A stretch of 64,000 nt of DNA from Sulfurimonas aquatica (GTDB taxonomy: Bacteria; Campylobacterota; Campylobacteria; Campylobacterales; Sulfurimonadaceae): positions 2,046,001 through 2,110,000 of the forward strand of contig NZ_CP046072.1 of the NCBI RefSeq assembly GCF_017357825.1, read 5' to 3'. A program made the translations under genes and the position numbers. This document shows positions 14,159 to 23,507 of the stretch, piece after piece; position 1 is the stretch's first letter, and every line of letters begins with the position of its first letter. The notes beneath the pieces are model-generated. The model was not told where the DNA came from. It was given only the letters and a program-made list of their open reading frames with translations, and did no database searches.

Positions 14159-16288
14159 TTGAAACATACACTTCTCTACACTACCCTACTCTGTACTATT
14201 TTAAGTGCTTCCGAGCTTTCTCACACACTTTCAAACCAAGGTTTTACAGGAGTTATAAACACTCCAAACGCACAGGTAATGAAGCAGGGTGATTTGACTG
14301 TTCACTTTGACAACCAGTTTGACTATGTTTTGAGTCGTTATAACTATGATGCCATAAACCATACAAAACAAGACTATATCTTTGGTGCGGGACTTTTTCC
14401 CTACTTTGAAGTGCAGGGACGACTATCTGAGGCTAAAGGCTATCACAGAGACCTCTCGGCAAACCTAAAGTTTCAACTCCCATATAAACACAAGTACCTT
14501 CCAAATATAGCAGTAGGAGTACAAGACTTAGGAAGTGCTGCTAGTTATTATGGAAACAAGTACATAGTGATGGACAAGGAACTCTGGTTTGTAAGAGCTT
14601 CGCTTGGCTATGGAAAGTCCGATACATCTAGTTTAACTAGAGCTGATAGAGACTTGAAAAGAATGGATGGCATTTTTGGTACGCTAGAAGTAAAAACATT
14701 TGACTGGCTCTATCTACTTGCTGAGGATGCTGCACAAGAACGGTTCGCAGGACTTAGAGTTGAGATGCCTCGTTCATGGAGTCCACACTTTAAACTTAAC
14801 ACTCTCATCACTTCAAACCTCTCAGATAACAACAGTATGAGTGTTGGAGTAAACCTTACATTTCCTCTTTATGAGAACAAAGAGTCCTATAGTTCAAAAA
14901 CTACAAACTTATATAAACAAGAGGTACTCAAAGAGAGTGCTTCAGAAGAAACTATTGAAAGAGTAGAAAAAAAAGAGACTAAAGAGATAACAAAAGAAGA
15001 TCTAAGAGTCAACTTAACTCTTCAAGAGATAAAACAGAAGCTAGTCTCTTTTGACATAGAAAATGTTAGCATAGCTACTAAGGATGAGAGTGTTTATCTT
15101 GCATATGAAAACAGCGTCTTTTTACATAATGACCTCGATGCCATAGGAATCATACTCGGACTACTAAGTCAAACAGAGTATAAAAAGTTTATACTTGAGC
15201 AAAAACGAAGTAAGACCACCGTCATAACTTTAGAGGGGAGTTTAGAAAAAGCGAGAGAGTTCTTTCAAAACCCTACCCTAACAAACAAAGAGCTCTTTGC
15301 AAGTAGCATAAAAAAAGTTTCTCCTAAAAACTTAGATGGCTTCGAGATGGATAAAATTGTAGCTAATCCTTCTACTTTTAGACCAAAGATAACTCTTAAA
15401 CCATTTATGAAAACATTTATAGGAAATGAGTTTGGTCTTTTTAACTATATGCTATGGCTAAGAGCTCAGGCTCAGGTAAATATCTACAAAGGTATAGACC
15501 TTACTGCAGTAGCGGACATTCACATCCATGACTCTGAGATAGACGACCATCAATATGACGCATTTATGATGCTCTACTCTGATGGCTCTTATCTAAGTAG
15601 TGTGATGCTAAATAGCTCAAACAATATACTCGGAGCTATAAACACACTCAGTGTTGGTACTCTAGAGCAAAACTATGTTGGCGTTATGGATCAGCTTGTC
15701 TATAACAAAGGAAATCATACGCTTAAACTAAAAGCTGGCTATTTTGAGCAGTATAGAGATGGTGATGCATTTAAAGAGTACTGGCTTGGGAAGTTTATAA
15801 GCCGTAGAGTTCTTTTAGTAAAGTATAGCTATTTTGTCGACTCACTCGATACTCTTTTAGAGATAAAAGCAGGTCAATACTGGAACCAAGACCAAGGTTT
15901 TGAAGTAAGGTTTAAACGCTACTTCGGAGACACTGCCGTCTATTTAACATATGATCAGAGTAAGGCATACCAAAGAGATAGTTCATACTCTGAGCAGACT
16001 GATCGTTATGCTGGCATAGGAGTTGAGATACCACTTACGCTAAGACATACTCCCTCTTTTAAAGCTGTTCAGTTAAAAGGAACAAATGCGTTTAGCTATA
16101 AAGTAAAAACAACTATACTTAGAGAAGATGGAACAAACAACCTAGTTCCAGGTGGAAACTATGACCCATCTATGGTTATCTCTTCAGAAGAGTACTACCT
16201 TAATAGAAACAGACTGCAACTCTCATACATCAAGTCCCATCTATTTAAAATGAAAGAGGCTTTTGATGAGTATGTAGTGGGAGAATAA
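14159..16288 (+). CDS. YjbH-like outer-membrane polysaccharide protein
   Basis: A 709-residue secreted protein with a signal peptide (first about 17 residues) and the YjbH opening GFTGVINTPNAQVMKQGDL, where the mature protein begins. Alternating aromatic and polar strands through most of its length point to an outer-membrane beta barrel; residues about 230-400 form a more soluble, Glu/Lys-rich insert. YjbH proteins occur in exopolysaccharide loci with SLBB exporters and are thought to help glycan cross the outer membrane. The start is TTG with AAGGA 10 bases upstream, 12 bases after the previous stop. Confidence 0.8.
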   Translation: MKHTLLYTTLLCTILSASELSHTLSNQGFTGVINTPNAQVMKQGDLTVHFDNQFDYVLSRYNYDAINHTKQDYIFGAGLFPYFEVQGRLSEAKGYHRDLSANLKFQLPYKHKYLPNIAVGVQDLGSAASYYGNKYIVMDKELWFVRASLGYGKSDTSSLTRADRDLKRMDGIFGTLEVKTFDWLYLLAEDAAQERFAGLRVEMPRSWSPHFKLNTLITSNLSDNNSMSVGVNLTFPLYENKESYSSKTTNLYKQEVLKESASEETIERVEKKETKEITKEDLRVNLTLQEIKQKLVSFDIENVSIATKDESVYLAYENSVFLHNDLDAIGIILGLLSQTEYKKFILEQKRSKTTVITLEGSLEKAREFFQNPTLTNKELFASSIKKVSPKNLDGFEMDKIVANPSTFRPKITLKPFMKTFIGNEFGLFNYMLWLRAQAQVNIYKGIDLTAVADIHIHDSEIDDHQYDAFMMLYSDGSYLSSVMLNSSNNILGAINTLSVGTLEQNYVGVMDQLVYNKGNHTLKLKAGYFEQYRDGDAFKEYWLGKFISRRVLLVKYSYFVDSLDTLLEIKAGQYWNQDQGFEVRFKRYFGDTAVYLTYDQSKAYQRDSSYSEQTDRYAGIGVEIPLTLRHTPSFKAVQLKGTNAFSYKVKTTILREDGTNNLVPGGNYDPSMVISSEEYYLNRNRLQLSYIKSHLFKMKEAFDEYVVGE

Positions 16289-16361
16289 AAAATCTCTTTT
16301 AGCTATTTATAACAAAAAAAGGGGTAAAATACCCTAATTTTATTATAAAGGCATTTCACCT

Positions 16362-19300
16362 ATGTTCTATCGTTCACTCACATTTTTTACTCTTCTTTTA
16401 ACATCCCTTTATGCTCAGCCAAATATGGCACAGATACAACAAGCTGTCTCAGCAAATCCAGCTCTGCTTAATACTCCTCAGGCAAAAGCTGCAATGGCGG
16501 AGAAAGGAGTAACAGTGGAGCAAGTAAAGCAAAAGCTCTCTGAGACTGGAACAACTGTTTCTACTACTGAGGCAACAACTGAGAGTGCTCAAAATGAGAT
16601 AGATATGGCAGAGACTGAGCAGAAGATAGATGAAAATTCTGCAACAACTGATGAAGTAGTACCTAAAGAAAATATTTCACTTACTAAAAGAGTAAACCCT
16701 TTTGCTTATAAGACTAATGCCGACCTTAAAAATGAACTTGACACGAAACAGCAGTCTCTTATAACTACAAAACTTGCTCGCTACTCTACAAGCTTTTTTG
16801 CAAATAAAAACAACATAGACATATCATCACTCCCTACTCCAGAGAACTATCTTGTATCTACTGGTGACGTTATACGAGTTCATGTTTATGGTGATAGAAA
16901 TAAAGAGTATAGTTTAACAGTGAAAAATGATGCAACGGTTGAGATAGAGTTTATAGGACCGGTGAAAATAGGTGGTCTTACTTTTAAAGATGCGAAGAAG
17001 TCTCTGCAGAACAAGCTAAAAGCACACTTTAAAATGAGTAGCTTCAACATTAGCATGAGTAACTATAGCACCATACAAGTGACACTCATAGGTGACGTTA
17101 AATCTCCTGGTATCTACAATCTCTCTTCATTTTCTACAGTCAAAGATCTACTTATAGCTTCTCATGGTGTAGCACAGACTGGATCAGTCAGAGACATTAC
17201 TATACGAAGAGGATCAAAAGTCATAGCAAAAATGGACTTCTACGACCTATTATTTAAGGCAAAACAGTTTAGCACTACACTTCTAAAGCAAGGCGATGTC
17301 ATAAGCGTAGGCAAGGCAAAAAAATTAGTAAGTATAGATGGCTTTGTAAATCATGCCGCAATATTTGAGTTAAACAGAGATGAGACATTAAGTAAACTTA
17401 TAGAGTATGCTGGCGGTATGAAACCAAATGCGTCAAAGCACAACATCAAGATATCGCGTTACTCGCAGAACCTAAAAACTGAAGTACTGACGGTTAGCTA
17501 TCAAGAGTCAAAAAATATCAAAATGAAAGATGGAGATAGCATTTATATCTATCCACTAGACTTTACGGCAAAAAGCAGCATTAATATTTATGGAAATGTT
17601 ATAAGACCTGGTGCATATAGAATTGTAAATGGTGAAACTCTCAATAAGTTTTTAAGTAGATCTATAAAAGATGGGTACAAAAAGTTCTTTCTTCCGCATA
17701 CATATTTTGAGTATGGCGTTATAAAGAGTTACTCTAAGGACCTTACATACAAATCGAAATCTTTTAATCTTGCAAATGTTTTAAATGGAAGTGAAGAGGT
17801 AAACATTCAAGCTAATGATGAACTCTATATCTTCAACCAAAATGACATCTATACGTCATCATACGTTACTACGGTTGGATCTTTGCTCATAAAGAGTGGA
17901 AAACTTAACTTTTTAGAGGGTATGACCATAGAAGATGCAATCAATGCATCGGGAATAAATGGAGTAGTGGATGATAGAGTAAGAGTTACTACTTATAATA
18001 CTGACAACTTTATGCCAAAAACTACTTTTTACTCACTCAAAAATGAAGGCAACATGAAACTAAGTGCTTATGATGAAGTAGAAGTGTATGACTACTACTC
18101 TAAGCATATACTAGAGCCTGTAAGCATTAGTGGAGAAGTGGTAAAAAACAGTACTGTTTATCATGAGAAGGGTATGACTCTTCAAAATATTTTGGATATA
18201 GCTGGTGGATATACAAAAAAAGCGTATACAAAATCACTGAGCATAACAAGGTACTATGTTGACAAAACGCAAACAAGACAACAAAAAATCATCACTGTAA
18301 ACTTAGAAAACACGCAAGCCAAAGATGTCATCCTTGAGCCATACGATGAGATAACAGTCTCTCCTATCTTAGGATGGGGTGCACAGGACTATGAGACTGT
18401 TACTATCTCAGGTGAAGTGAACAATCCTATAACTGTGAAATATGGTAAAGGCATGAGACTAAATGATCTCTTAGTAATGGCTCAAGGTCTTACTAAAACC
18501 GCTTACACTAAAAAGCTTGAAATCATAAGATACCATATTGACAAAAACCAAACGAGACAAAGAGAAGTGATTGTAATTGAAGCGCCTATAAAAGAGTATG
18601 CAAACATTACACTTGATCCTTATGATGAAGTAAGAATATTTAAAATTCCTAAATGGGGCGAAAAGTGGAGCGTTACTCTTGGTGGTGAAGTAAAATTTCC
18701 TGGAACTTATACAATAGATAATGGAGAGAAACTCTCTAGCATTATAAAAAGAGCCGGTGGATACACAGACAATGCTTTCATAGAAGCGGCCGTCTTTACG
18801 AGAGAGAGTATACGTGCAAACCAAATACAACAGTACAACCAATCACTCTCAAGAATAAAAAGACAACTAGCGGTCTTTAACGCAATGCCCGCAAACTCAA
18901 AAGCGGCCGTTGGATCAGCTGCTACTATGGACTCACTCAATGAAGTTGTAAAAGAGGCTGAGAAGTACCAACCAATAGGGCGAATAAGCATAGAACTTGA
19001 TGCTAACTTAACGGAGTTTGAGCAGAGTCCATTTAACGTAACGCTCAAAGATAAAGACTCTATCTTCATCCCGGGCAATATCGATACCGTTACAGTCTTT
19101 GGAGAGGTGTTTAACCCTACTTCATTTGTATACAATGAAAATAAAGATAGCTATGACTACATAGAGATGGCGAGTGGGCTTGCTCGTGCTGCTGATGAGA
19201 GTAGAATCTATGTTATCCATGCAAATGGCACGAGTGAGCCTGCGACAAGTGGACTTTTTAGCTCAAGCATAGATATACAAAGAGGTGATACTGTCGTTGT

Positions 19301-19412
19301 CCCTATCTATGTCAAAGAGTACAATACACTTGAACTTTGGGATAGTGTAGCTAAAATCATGTCAAGTTTTGCTCTTACTGCAGCGGCTGTTAATAGTCTA
19401 GGAGTCATCTAA
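16362..19412 (+). CDS. SLBB-domain polysaccharide export protein (Wza-like)
   Basis: A 1016-residue periplasmic/outer-membrane protein with a signal peptide (cut after SLYA). Residues about 160-250 form the polysaccharide-export domain (VSTGDVIRVHVYG). At least six SLBB-like units follow, recognisable by repeated G-x-V-x-x-PG/NP and LxxAGG motifs (VKSPGIY, VIRPGAY, VVKNSTV, VNNPITV, VKFPGTY, VFNPTSF). A membrane segment near the C-terminus is possible. At over twice the length of E. coli Wza (about 380) it belongs to the long, multi-SLBB class seen next to YjbH-like genes. It would form the export channel with the adjacent Wzz-like protein. Its stop overlaps the next ATG by one base. Confidence 0.88.
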   Translation: MFYRSLTFFTLLLTSLYAQPNMAQIQQAVSANPALLNTPQAKAAMAEKGVTVEQVKQKLSETGTTVSTTEATTESAQNEIDMAETEQKIDENSATTDEVVPKENISLTKRVNPFAYKTNADLKNELDTKQQSLITTKLARYSTSFFANKNNIDISSLPTPENYLVSTGDVIRVHVYGDRNKEYSLTVKNDATVEIEFIGPVKIGGLTFKDAKKSLQNKLKAHFKMSSFNISMSNYSTIQVTLIGDVKSPGIYNLSSFSTVKDLLIASHGVAQTGSVRDITIRRGSKVIAKMDFYDLLFKAKQFSTTLLKQGDVISVGKAKKLVSIDGFVNHAAIFELNRDETLSKLIEYAGGMKPNASKHNIKISRYSQNLKTEVLTVSYQESKNIKMKDGDSIYIYPLDFTAKSSINIYGNVIRPGAYRIVNGETLNKFLSRSIKDGYKKFFLPHTYFEYGVIKSYSKDLTYKSKSFNLANVLNGSEEVNIQANDELYIFNQNDIYTSSYVTTVGSLLIKSGKLNFLEGMTIEDAINASGINGVVDDRVRVTTYNTDNFMPKTTFYSLKNEGNMKLSAYDEVEVYDYYSKHILEPVSISGEVVKNSTVYHEKGMTLQNILDIAGGYTKKAYTKSLSITRYYVDKTQTRQQKIITVNLENTQAKDVILEPYDEITVSPILGWGAQDYETVTISGEVNNPITVKYGKGMRLNDLLVMAQGLTKTAYTKKLEIIRYHIDKNQTRQREVIVIEAPIKEYANITLDPYDEVRIFKIPKWGEKWSVTLGGEVKFPGTYTIDNGEKLSSIIKRAGGYTDNAFIEAAVFTRESIRANQIQQYNQSLSRIKRQLAVFNAMPANSKAAVGSAATMDSLNEVVKEAEKYQPIGRISIELDANLTEFEQSPFNVTLKDKDSIFIPGNIDTVTVFGEVFNPTSFVYNENKDSYDYIEMASGLARAADESRIYVIHANGTSEPATSGLFSSSIDIQRGDTVVVPIYVKEYNTLELWDSVAKIMSSFALTAAAVNSLGVI

Positions 19413-20344
19413 TGTCTGATGTTGCAACAACAAATCAAGATTCTCACTATATAGAAGAAGATGAGATAGACCTTAGAGAGTTATGGCAAACTATACTGAA
19501 GGGTAAGAAGATTATAGCAATTGTTACGGTTGTAATAGTTGCGCTTACATTTGTTTACGCTCTAAAACAGCCAAATGTTTACAAGTCAGAGTCGATTTTA
19601 ATCCCTACAGAGAGTGCTAGTGGTGGTCTAGGGAGTCTTGGTGGCTTAGCCGCTATGGCAGGAGTAAGCGTTGGTGGTGGGAGCATGACCCCTGATGTTG
19701 CGTTTAACTCACTTTTAAACAACTACGAGTTTATGAAAAAGTTTGTTATAAAAAACAAAATCTATGAATACTACTCAAGAGATGAGTTTGATAAGAACTA
19801 TGTCTTTGCCTTGGGGTTTAGAGGTTTTTATGAGATGTTTAAGTCATCTAAAAATCCTGAAGATGAAATCGATTATGACTCAGAGATATTTGAACTTGTA
19901 AAATCTATAAAGTCAAATTTCTCAATCTCTAGTGATAAAAAGACAGCACTTATAACAGTCACATATAGTGACAGTGACAGAAGTTATCCACCAGTTATCA
20001 TCAACGCCTTTTTAAAAGACGCAAGTAAATACCTAGTGGATAACAATCTTAAAATCATAAATAGTAAACTGAGCTATTTTGAAAAAGAGCTTATTAAGGC
20101 TGATGGTTTTGAACTGCGTCAAAGTCTCTCACAGATGATTTCGGACATTCTTAAAGAGAAGGTGATGATACAGTCAAAAGTATATTATCAGTGTGATGTT
20201 TTAACACTTCCCTCCAAAGCTTACGTAAAAGACAAGAGTAAGCCTAAACGCGGACTTATTTTAGTTGTCTCGTTTGTTACAAGCATTATCCTTGGCATGT
20301 TCTTAGTTTTCTTTTTAGAGTTTATAAGAAAAGAGGAAGATTAA
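19412..20344 (+). CDS. Wzz-like chain-length/co-polymerase protein
   Basis: A 310-residue inner-membrane protein with the Wzz layout: a short acidic cytoplasmic start (DEIDLRELWQTILKGKK), first membrane helix at about 36-52, a periplasmic domain with a Gly-rich stretch (GGLGSLGGLAAMAG), and a second helix near 286-303 preceded by PSKAYVKDKSKPKRG, the Pro-rich signature of the family. No kinase domain is attached. It would set chain length and link synthesis to the SLBB exporter whose gene it overlaps. Its stop overlaps the end of the convergent selO by four bases. Confidence 0.88.
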   Translation: MSDVATTNQDSHYIEEDEIDLRELWQTILKGKKIIAIVTVVIVALTFVYALKQPNVYKSESILIPTESASGGLGSLGGLAAMAGVSVGGGSMTPDVAFNSLLNNYEFMKKFVIKNKIYEYYSRDEFDKNYVFALGFRGFYEMFKSSKNPEDEIDYDSEIFELVKSIKSNFSISSDKKTALITVTYSDSDRSYPPVIINAFLKDASKYLVDNNLKIINSKLSYFEKELIKADGFELRQSLSQMISDILKEKVMIQSKVYYQCDVLTLPSKAYVKDKSKPKRGLILVVSFVTSIILGMFLVFFLEFIRKEED

Positions 20345-21780
20345 GAGGAGCAGGAGAGCCCGATGTTTTTATGCTCTTCTGGTGTCTCCTGCGCAAAGTG
20401 TTCATACTCAGGTAGTTCATCATAAGGATGCTCAGCAATATGAAGCAATGTTTGCGCCATAGAAAAATCTCCCAACTCTGCATGAGTAATGGCCTCTTGA
20501 AGCATATAGTTTTTCAAAACATACTTAGGGTTACTCTTTAACATAGCTTTTTTACGTTCAGACTCACTAACTACTTCTTGCTCTAGTCTCTTATCATACA
20601 TCTTCAACCAGTTATCTATAGCTACAGGATTCATAGCGATATCATAGAGTGCAGATCTATCACCATCATAGTGGCTCAGTGTTCTAAAGAAAAGCGTATA
20701 GTCAACATAGCCATCTTGCAAGGCGACTAAAAGGTCCTCTATAAGTTCAAGATCATTATCTAACTTCAACTCTAACCCAAGTTTCTCTCTCATACTCTCT
20801 ATGTAAGCATTTGGATATAAAGACGAGCCAAACTCATCGAGTTTTTTCTGCATCCTCTCTTTTGAGATAAGTGGAACGAGAGTTTCTGAGAGTTTAGTAA
20901 GGTTCCAGTAGGAGATGTTTGGCTGTTCGGCATAGCTATAGCGGCCAATTTTATCTGTGTGGTTACAGATGTATCCATACTTAAAATCATCCATCATTGC
21001 AAAGGGGCCGTAGTCTATAGTTAGCCCTGCTATAGACATATTGTCAGTATTCACAACGCCATGGCAAAAGCCTATCGCTTGCCACTTAGCGATTAAACTT
21101 GCGGTGGATTCCACTACTTCGCAAAACATTTTGTAAAATCTATCTTCATCATTTTTAAGGTGAGGATAGGACTCTTCTATAACATGCTCACAAAGTGCTT
21201 TTAGTTTATCATGCTCTTTTCTGTAAAAAAAGTACTCAAAAGTACCAAAGCGAACCCAGCTCTTTGACATTCGCATTACCATCGCCGCTTTTTCCATCTG
21301 ATTTCGTATGATTTTTGTCTTCGAGCCAATGATGCCCAGAGCTCTTGTAGTAGGAATGCCTAGGTGATGCATCGCTTCACTCATAAGGTATTCGCGTATC
21401 GATGAACGTAGAGCCGTTCTACCATCTGCCATACGAGAGTACATAGTCTCTCCGCTCCCTTTTAGCTGTAAGTTCCAGCCATTTGTTCTACCTAAGTTAC
21501 TAGCTCTTCCATCACCTAACCATGGGTTATAGTGACCAAACTGATGTCCCGAGTAACACATAGCAAAAGGCTTTGCTCCTTTAGGAGTAAAACTACCATT
21601 TAATAGTGACACCAAAAGAGGATCATCTACACTTTTAGTATCTAAATCTATTAGCTTTGCAGCCTCTTTACTAAAACTAACAAGATAGGGCTCATCAAGA
21701 GGAATGGGATCACTCAAGTCGTAAAATTCACTATCAAGAGAGAGGTAAGGAGTTTCTAGGTTTATATTTTCTATATTCAT
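20341..21780 (-). CDS. selO: SelO (YdiU) protein adenylyltransferase
   Basis: A 479-residue pseudokinase-fold enzyme; members transfer AMP from ATP to Ser, Thr or Tyr of target proteins and are linked to redox stress. Family blocks are all visible: GDGRASNLGR, the basic QLKGSGETMYSR and DGRTALRSSIREYL, FCHGVVNTDNMS, and DYGPFAMMDDF with the metal-binding acid. The C-terminus ends SCSS, the Cys-containing tail that corresponds to the Sec tail in animal SELENOO. Length equals that of E. coli YdiU. The 3' end overlaps the convergent Wzz-like gene at the TTAA shared by both stops. Confidence 0.95.
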   Translation of the reverse strand: MNIENINLETPYLSLDSEFYDLSDPIPLDEPYLVSFSKEAAKLIDLDTKSVDDPLLVSLLNGSFTPKGAKPFAMCYSGHQFGHYNPWLGDGRASNLGRTNGWNLQLKGSGETMYSRMADGRTALRSSIREYLMSEAMHHLGIPTTRALGIIGSKTKIIRNQMEKAAMVMRMSKSWVRFGTFEYFFYRKEHDKLKALCEHVIEESYPHLKNDEDRFYKMFCEVVESTASLIAKWQAIGFCHGVVNTDNMSIAGLTIDYGPFAMMDDFKYGYICNHTDKIGRYSYAEQPNISYWNLTKLSETLVPLISKERMQKKLDEFGSSLYPNAYIESMREKLGLELKLDNDLELIEDLLVALQDGYVDYTLFFRTLSHYDGDRSALYDIAMNPVAIDNWLKMYDKRLEQEVVSESERKKAMLKSNPKYVLKNYMLQEAITHAELGDFSMAQTLLHIAEHPYDELPEYEHFAQETPEEHKNIGLSCSS

Positions 21781-21885
21781 AACCCGATTTTACATTTGTA
21801 GTTCTAAATAGTAGCTAGTGATAAAAAAATAATTTATATCTTAAGTTTAACTAGATAAAATCCATATTTATTAAAGGGGAGCAAA

Positions 21886-22347
21886 ATGTTTATAGGAATG
21901 ATATATCAGTTTAATGAAGTAGAAGGTTATGGTCTTATAATGCTCTCTAACGGGGAGACAAAAGAGTTCACTACAAATGAGTGGATAGATACAACTAACT
22001 CTCCATATGTAGGTTTAGAAGTCTTATATGATGAGAGTAGTAGTGGTATAAAAATTAAAGTGCCAAGTTCAGAAGAAAAAGATAAAACCCTTGCAACAAA
22101 AAAGGTAAACGATCAAGAAGAAAAACCAAGTAGAGAAGAAAACAAAACTGACTTCGAATCTCTTGACGAGTGCATTTTTTACTTTGAAGAGGATGGGTAT
22201 AAAATCGTAAAAAATATTAAAAATGATAACTTAGGTCAAATAACCCTACGTCGCTATGTAATGGACGAGCATAGTGAAATAACTATTGACAATAGTGGTG
22301 CAAAAATAACTATTACAAAAACCGTTAATGGCAAAGTAGTTAACTAA
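21886..22347 (+). CDS. Small acidic protein with cold-shock-like N-terminus
   Basis: A 153-residue protein. The first 60 residues (GMIYQFNEVEGYGLI, then TTNEWIDT) look like a diverged cold-shock/OB fold of the type that begins with a G-x-I-x-x-F-x-x-x-x-G-Y-G strand. A Lys/Glu-rich linker (about 65-95) leads to a C-terminal beta-rich domain (LGQITLRRYV, KITITKTVNG) that I cannot name. There is a GGGGAG ribosome site 7 bases before the ATG. No neighbour gives a hint of its role; RNA binding is only a guess from the N-terminal fold. Confidence 0.65.
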   Translation: MFIGMIYQFNEVEGYGLIMLSNGETKEFTTNEWIDTTNSPYVGLEVLYDESSSGIKIKVPSSEEKDKTLATKKVNDQEEKPSREENKTDFESLDECIFYFEEDGYKIVKNIKNDNLGQITLRRYVMDEHSEITIDNSGAKITITKTVNGKVVN

Positions 22348-22356
22348 AAAACTACT
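22335..22356. terminator. Shared stem-loop between convergent genes
   Basis: AGTAGTT at 22335-22341 pairs with AACTACT at 22350-22356 across an A-rich 8-base loop, over the stop of the plus-strand gene and just before the stop of the minus-strand gene. It could end transcription from both sides. Confidence 0.5.
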
Positions 22357-22357
22357 C

Positions 22358-22705
22358 TTATCTAATGCCTAGTTTTGTAAGAAGAAATATAACGCTGTAG
22401 TATGCAAAGATTGTCAATGCAACAGAGATAGCTAAACTCGGATAAAAACTTAATCCTCTTTTAATGAGAATCGGAAAAGAGATAAAGAGTGTCATAGATG
22501 GGGCTATCAACCAAACTATAGAGTTTGAGAACTCCACAGCGCTTTTACTCTCATTTGTATCTACGTACATCCATATCATAGCAAGTATGGAAACTAAAGG
22601 AATAGCCGCTAACATTGCACCTGCCAAAGAGTTTCTCTTTGCAATCTCTGAAATTAGAACTATTAAAAACGTTGTAATAAGTAATTTTATAACATAGTAA
22701 ACCAT
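22358..22705 (-). CDS. DUF3147-family small membrane protein
   Basis: A 115-residue protein with four predicted membrane helices and the family-like stretch ISEIAKRNSLAGAMLAAIPLVS, followed by YVDT. The family is widespread in Proteobacteria and has no assigned function. Its ATG overlaps the stop of the upstream ABC permease gene by one base, so the two are probably translated together; that could mean a functional link or only shared expression. Confidence 0.75.
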   Translation of the reverse strand: MVYYVIKLLITTFLIVLISEIAKRNSLAGAMLAAIPLVSILAMIWMYVDTNESKSAVEFSNSIVWLIAPSMTLFISFPILIKRGLSFYPSLAISVALTIFAYYSVIFLLTKLGIR

Positions 22706-23502
22706 TAATTTTGAACCTGTTTTTGATTTGTTATCTGCTGTAGATAGTTAGAGATGTTAATAAGTGAGAATGTCACTAAAAATATCATAAGACCTGGGAA
22801 AAAACTCACCCACCAAGCTATCTCTACTACGTCTTTTCCACCACTTAAAATTGTCCCCCAACTCATTTGTGGAGCGACAATCCCTAAACCTAAAAAACTA
22901 AGACCAGACTCTGCAAGTATCGCACCCCCTACTCCAAAAGTAAAGCTAACGAAGTATATCGGTGCGAGTATAGGTGCATAGTATTTAAAAAGTATTTTAG
23001 TTTTACTTACCTTAGCAATATCTAAGATTTTTATATAGGGCTGCGACTTTATCTTAAAACTCTCAGAACGTATAAGTCTCGCTGTTGTCATCCATCCTGT
23101 TATAGATATAATGACTATGAGAACCCATGTTGAAGCGTTTACGTAACTTACAAGTGCAAGTAGTAAGAAAAATGTAGGAAAAGTTAAAAAGAGATCAACT
23201 GCAACAACAAACGCCTTATCAACATTTCCTCGAAAATATCCTGCAGTAGAACCGAGTATAAGTCCTACTAAAGAAGCTATAAATGCACTTCCAACACCTA
23301 TGCTTAAAGAGACTTTTCCACCTTCCATAAGCCGTGCCAATATATCGCGACCTAGTCTATCTGTTCCTAGTAGGTTGTCTAGAGAGGGTGGAAGTAAAAT
23401 ACTACTACTGTTGAGGGTATATGCATCATGTATGTAAAAGTATCCACCAAAAAAAGAGAAAACAAATACAAAAAGAAGAACAGCTATGCTAAATTTTGGC
23501 AT
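22705..23502 (-). CDS. DppC/OppC-type ABC transporter permease
   Basis: A 265-residue inner-membrane permease of a peptide/nickel-type importer. It has an N-terminal helix and periplasmic segment with LLGTDRLGRDILAR, the usual hallmark of DppC proteins, five more helices, and the EAA-like loop (AKVSKTKILFKYYAPIL) that contacts the ATPase, then ESGLSFLGLG. The partner permease, ATPases and binding protein are not in the window, so it must work with subunits coded elsewhere or be an orphan. It is transcribed in the same direction as the flagellar genes and begins 5 bases after flgK ends. Confidence 0.88.
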   Translation of the reverse strand: MPKFSIAVLLFVFVFSFFGGYFYIHDAYTLNSSSILLPPSLDNLLGTDRLGRDILARLMEGGKVSLSIGVGSAFIASLVGLILGSTAGYFRGNVDKAFVVAVDLFLTFPTFFLLLALVSYVNASTWVLIVIISITGWMTTARLIRSESFKIKSQPYIKILDIAKVSKTKILFKYYAPILAPIYFVSFTFGVGGAILAESGLSFLGLGIVAPQMSWGTILSGGKDVVEIAWWVSFFPGLMIFLVTFSLINISNYLQQITNQKQVQN

Positions 23503-23507
23503 AGCTA

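Noticed and set aside
18471-19135. Minus-strand frames of 123 and 142 residues inside the SLBB gene
   Set aside because: They are shadows of a strongly supported plus-strand gene.
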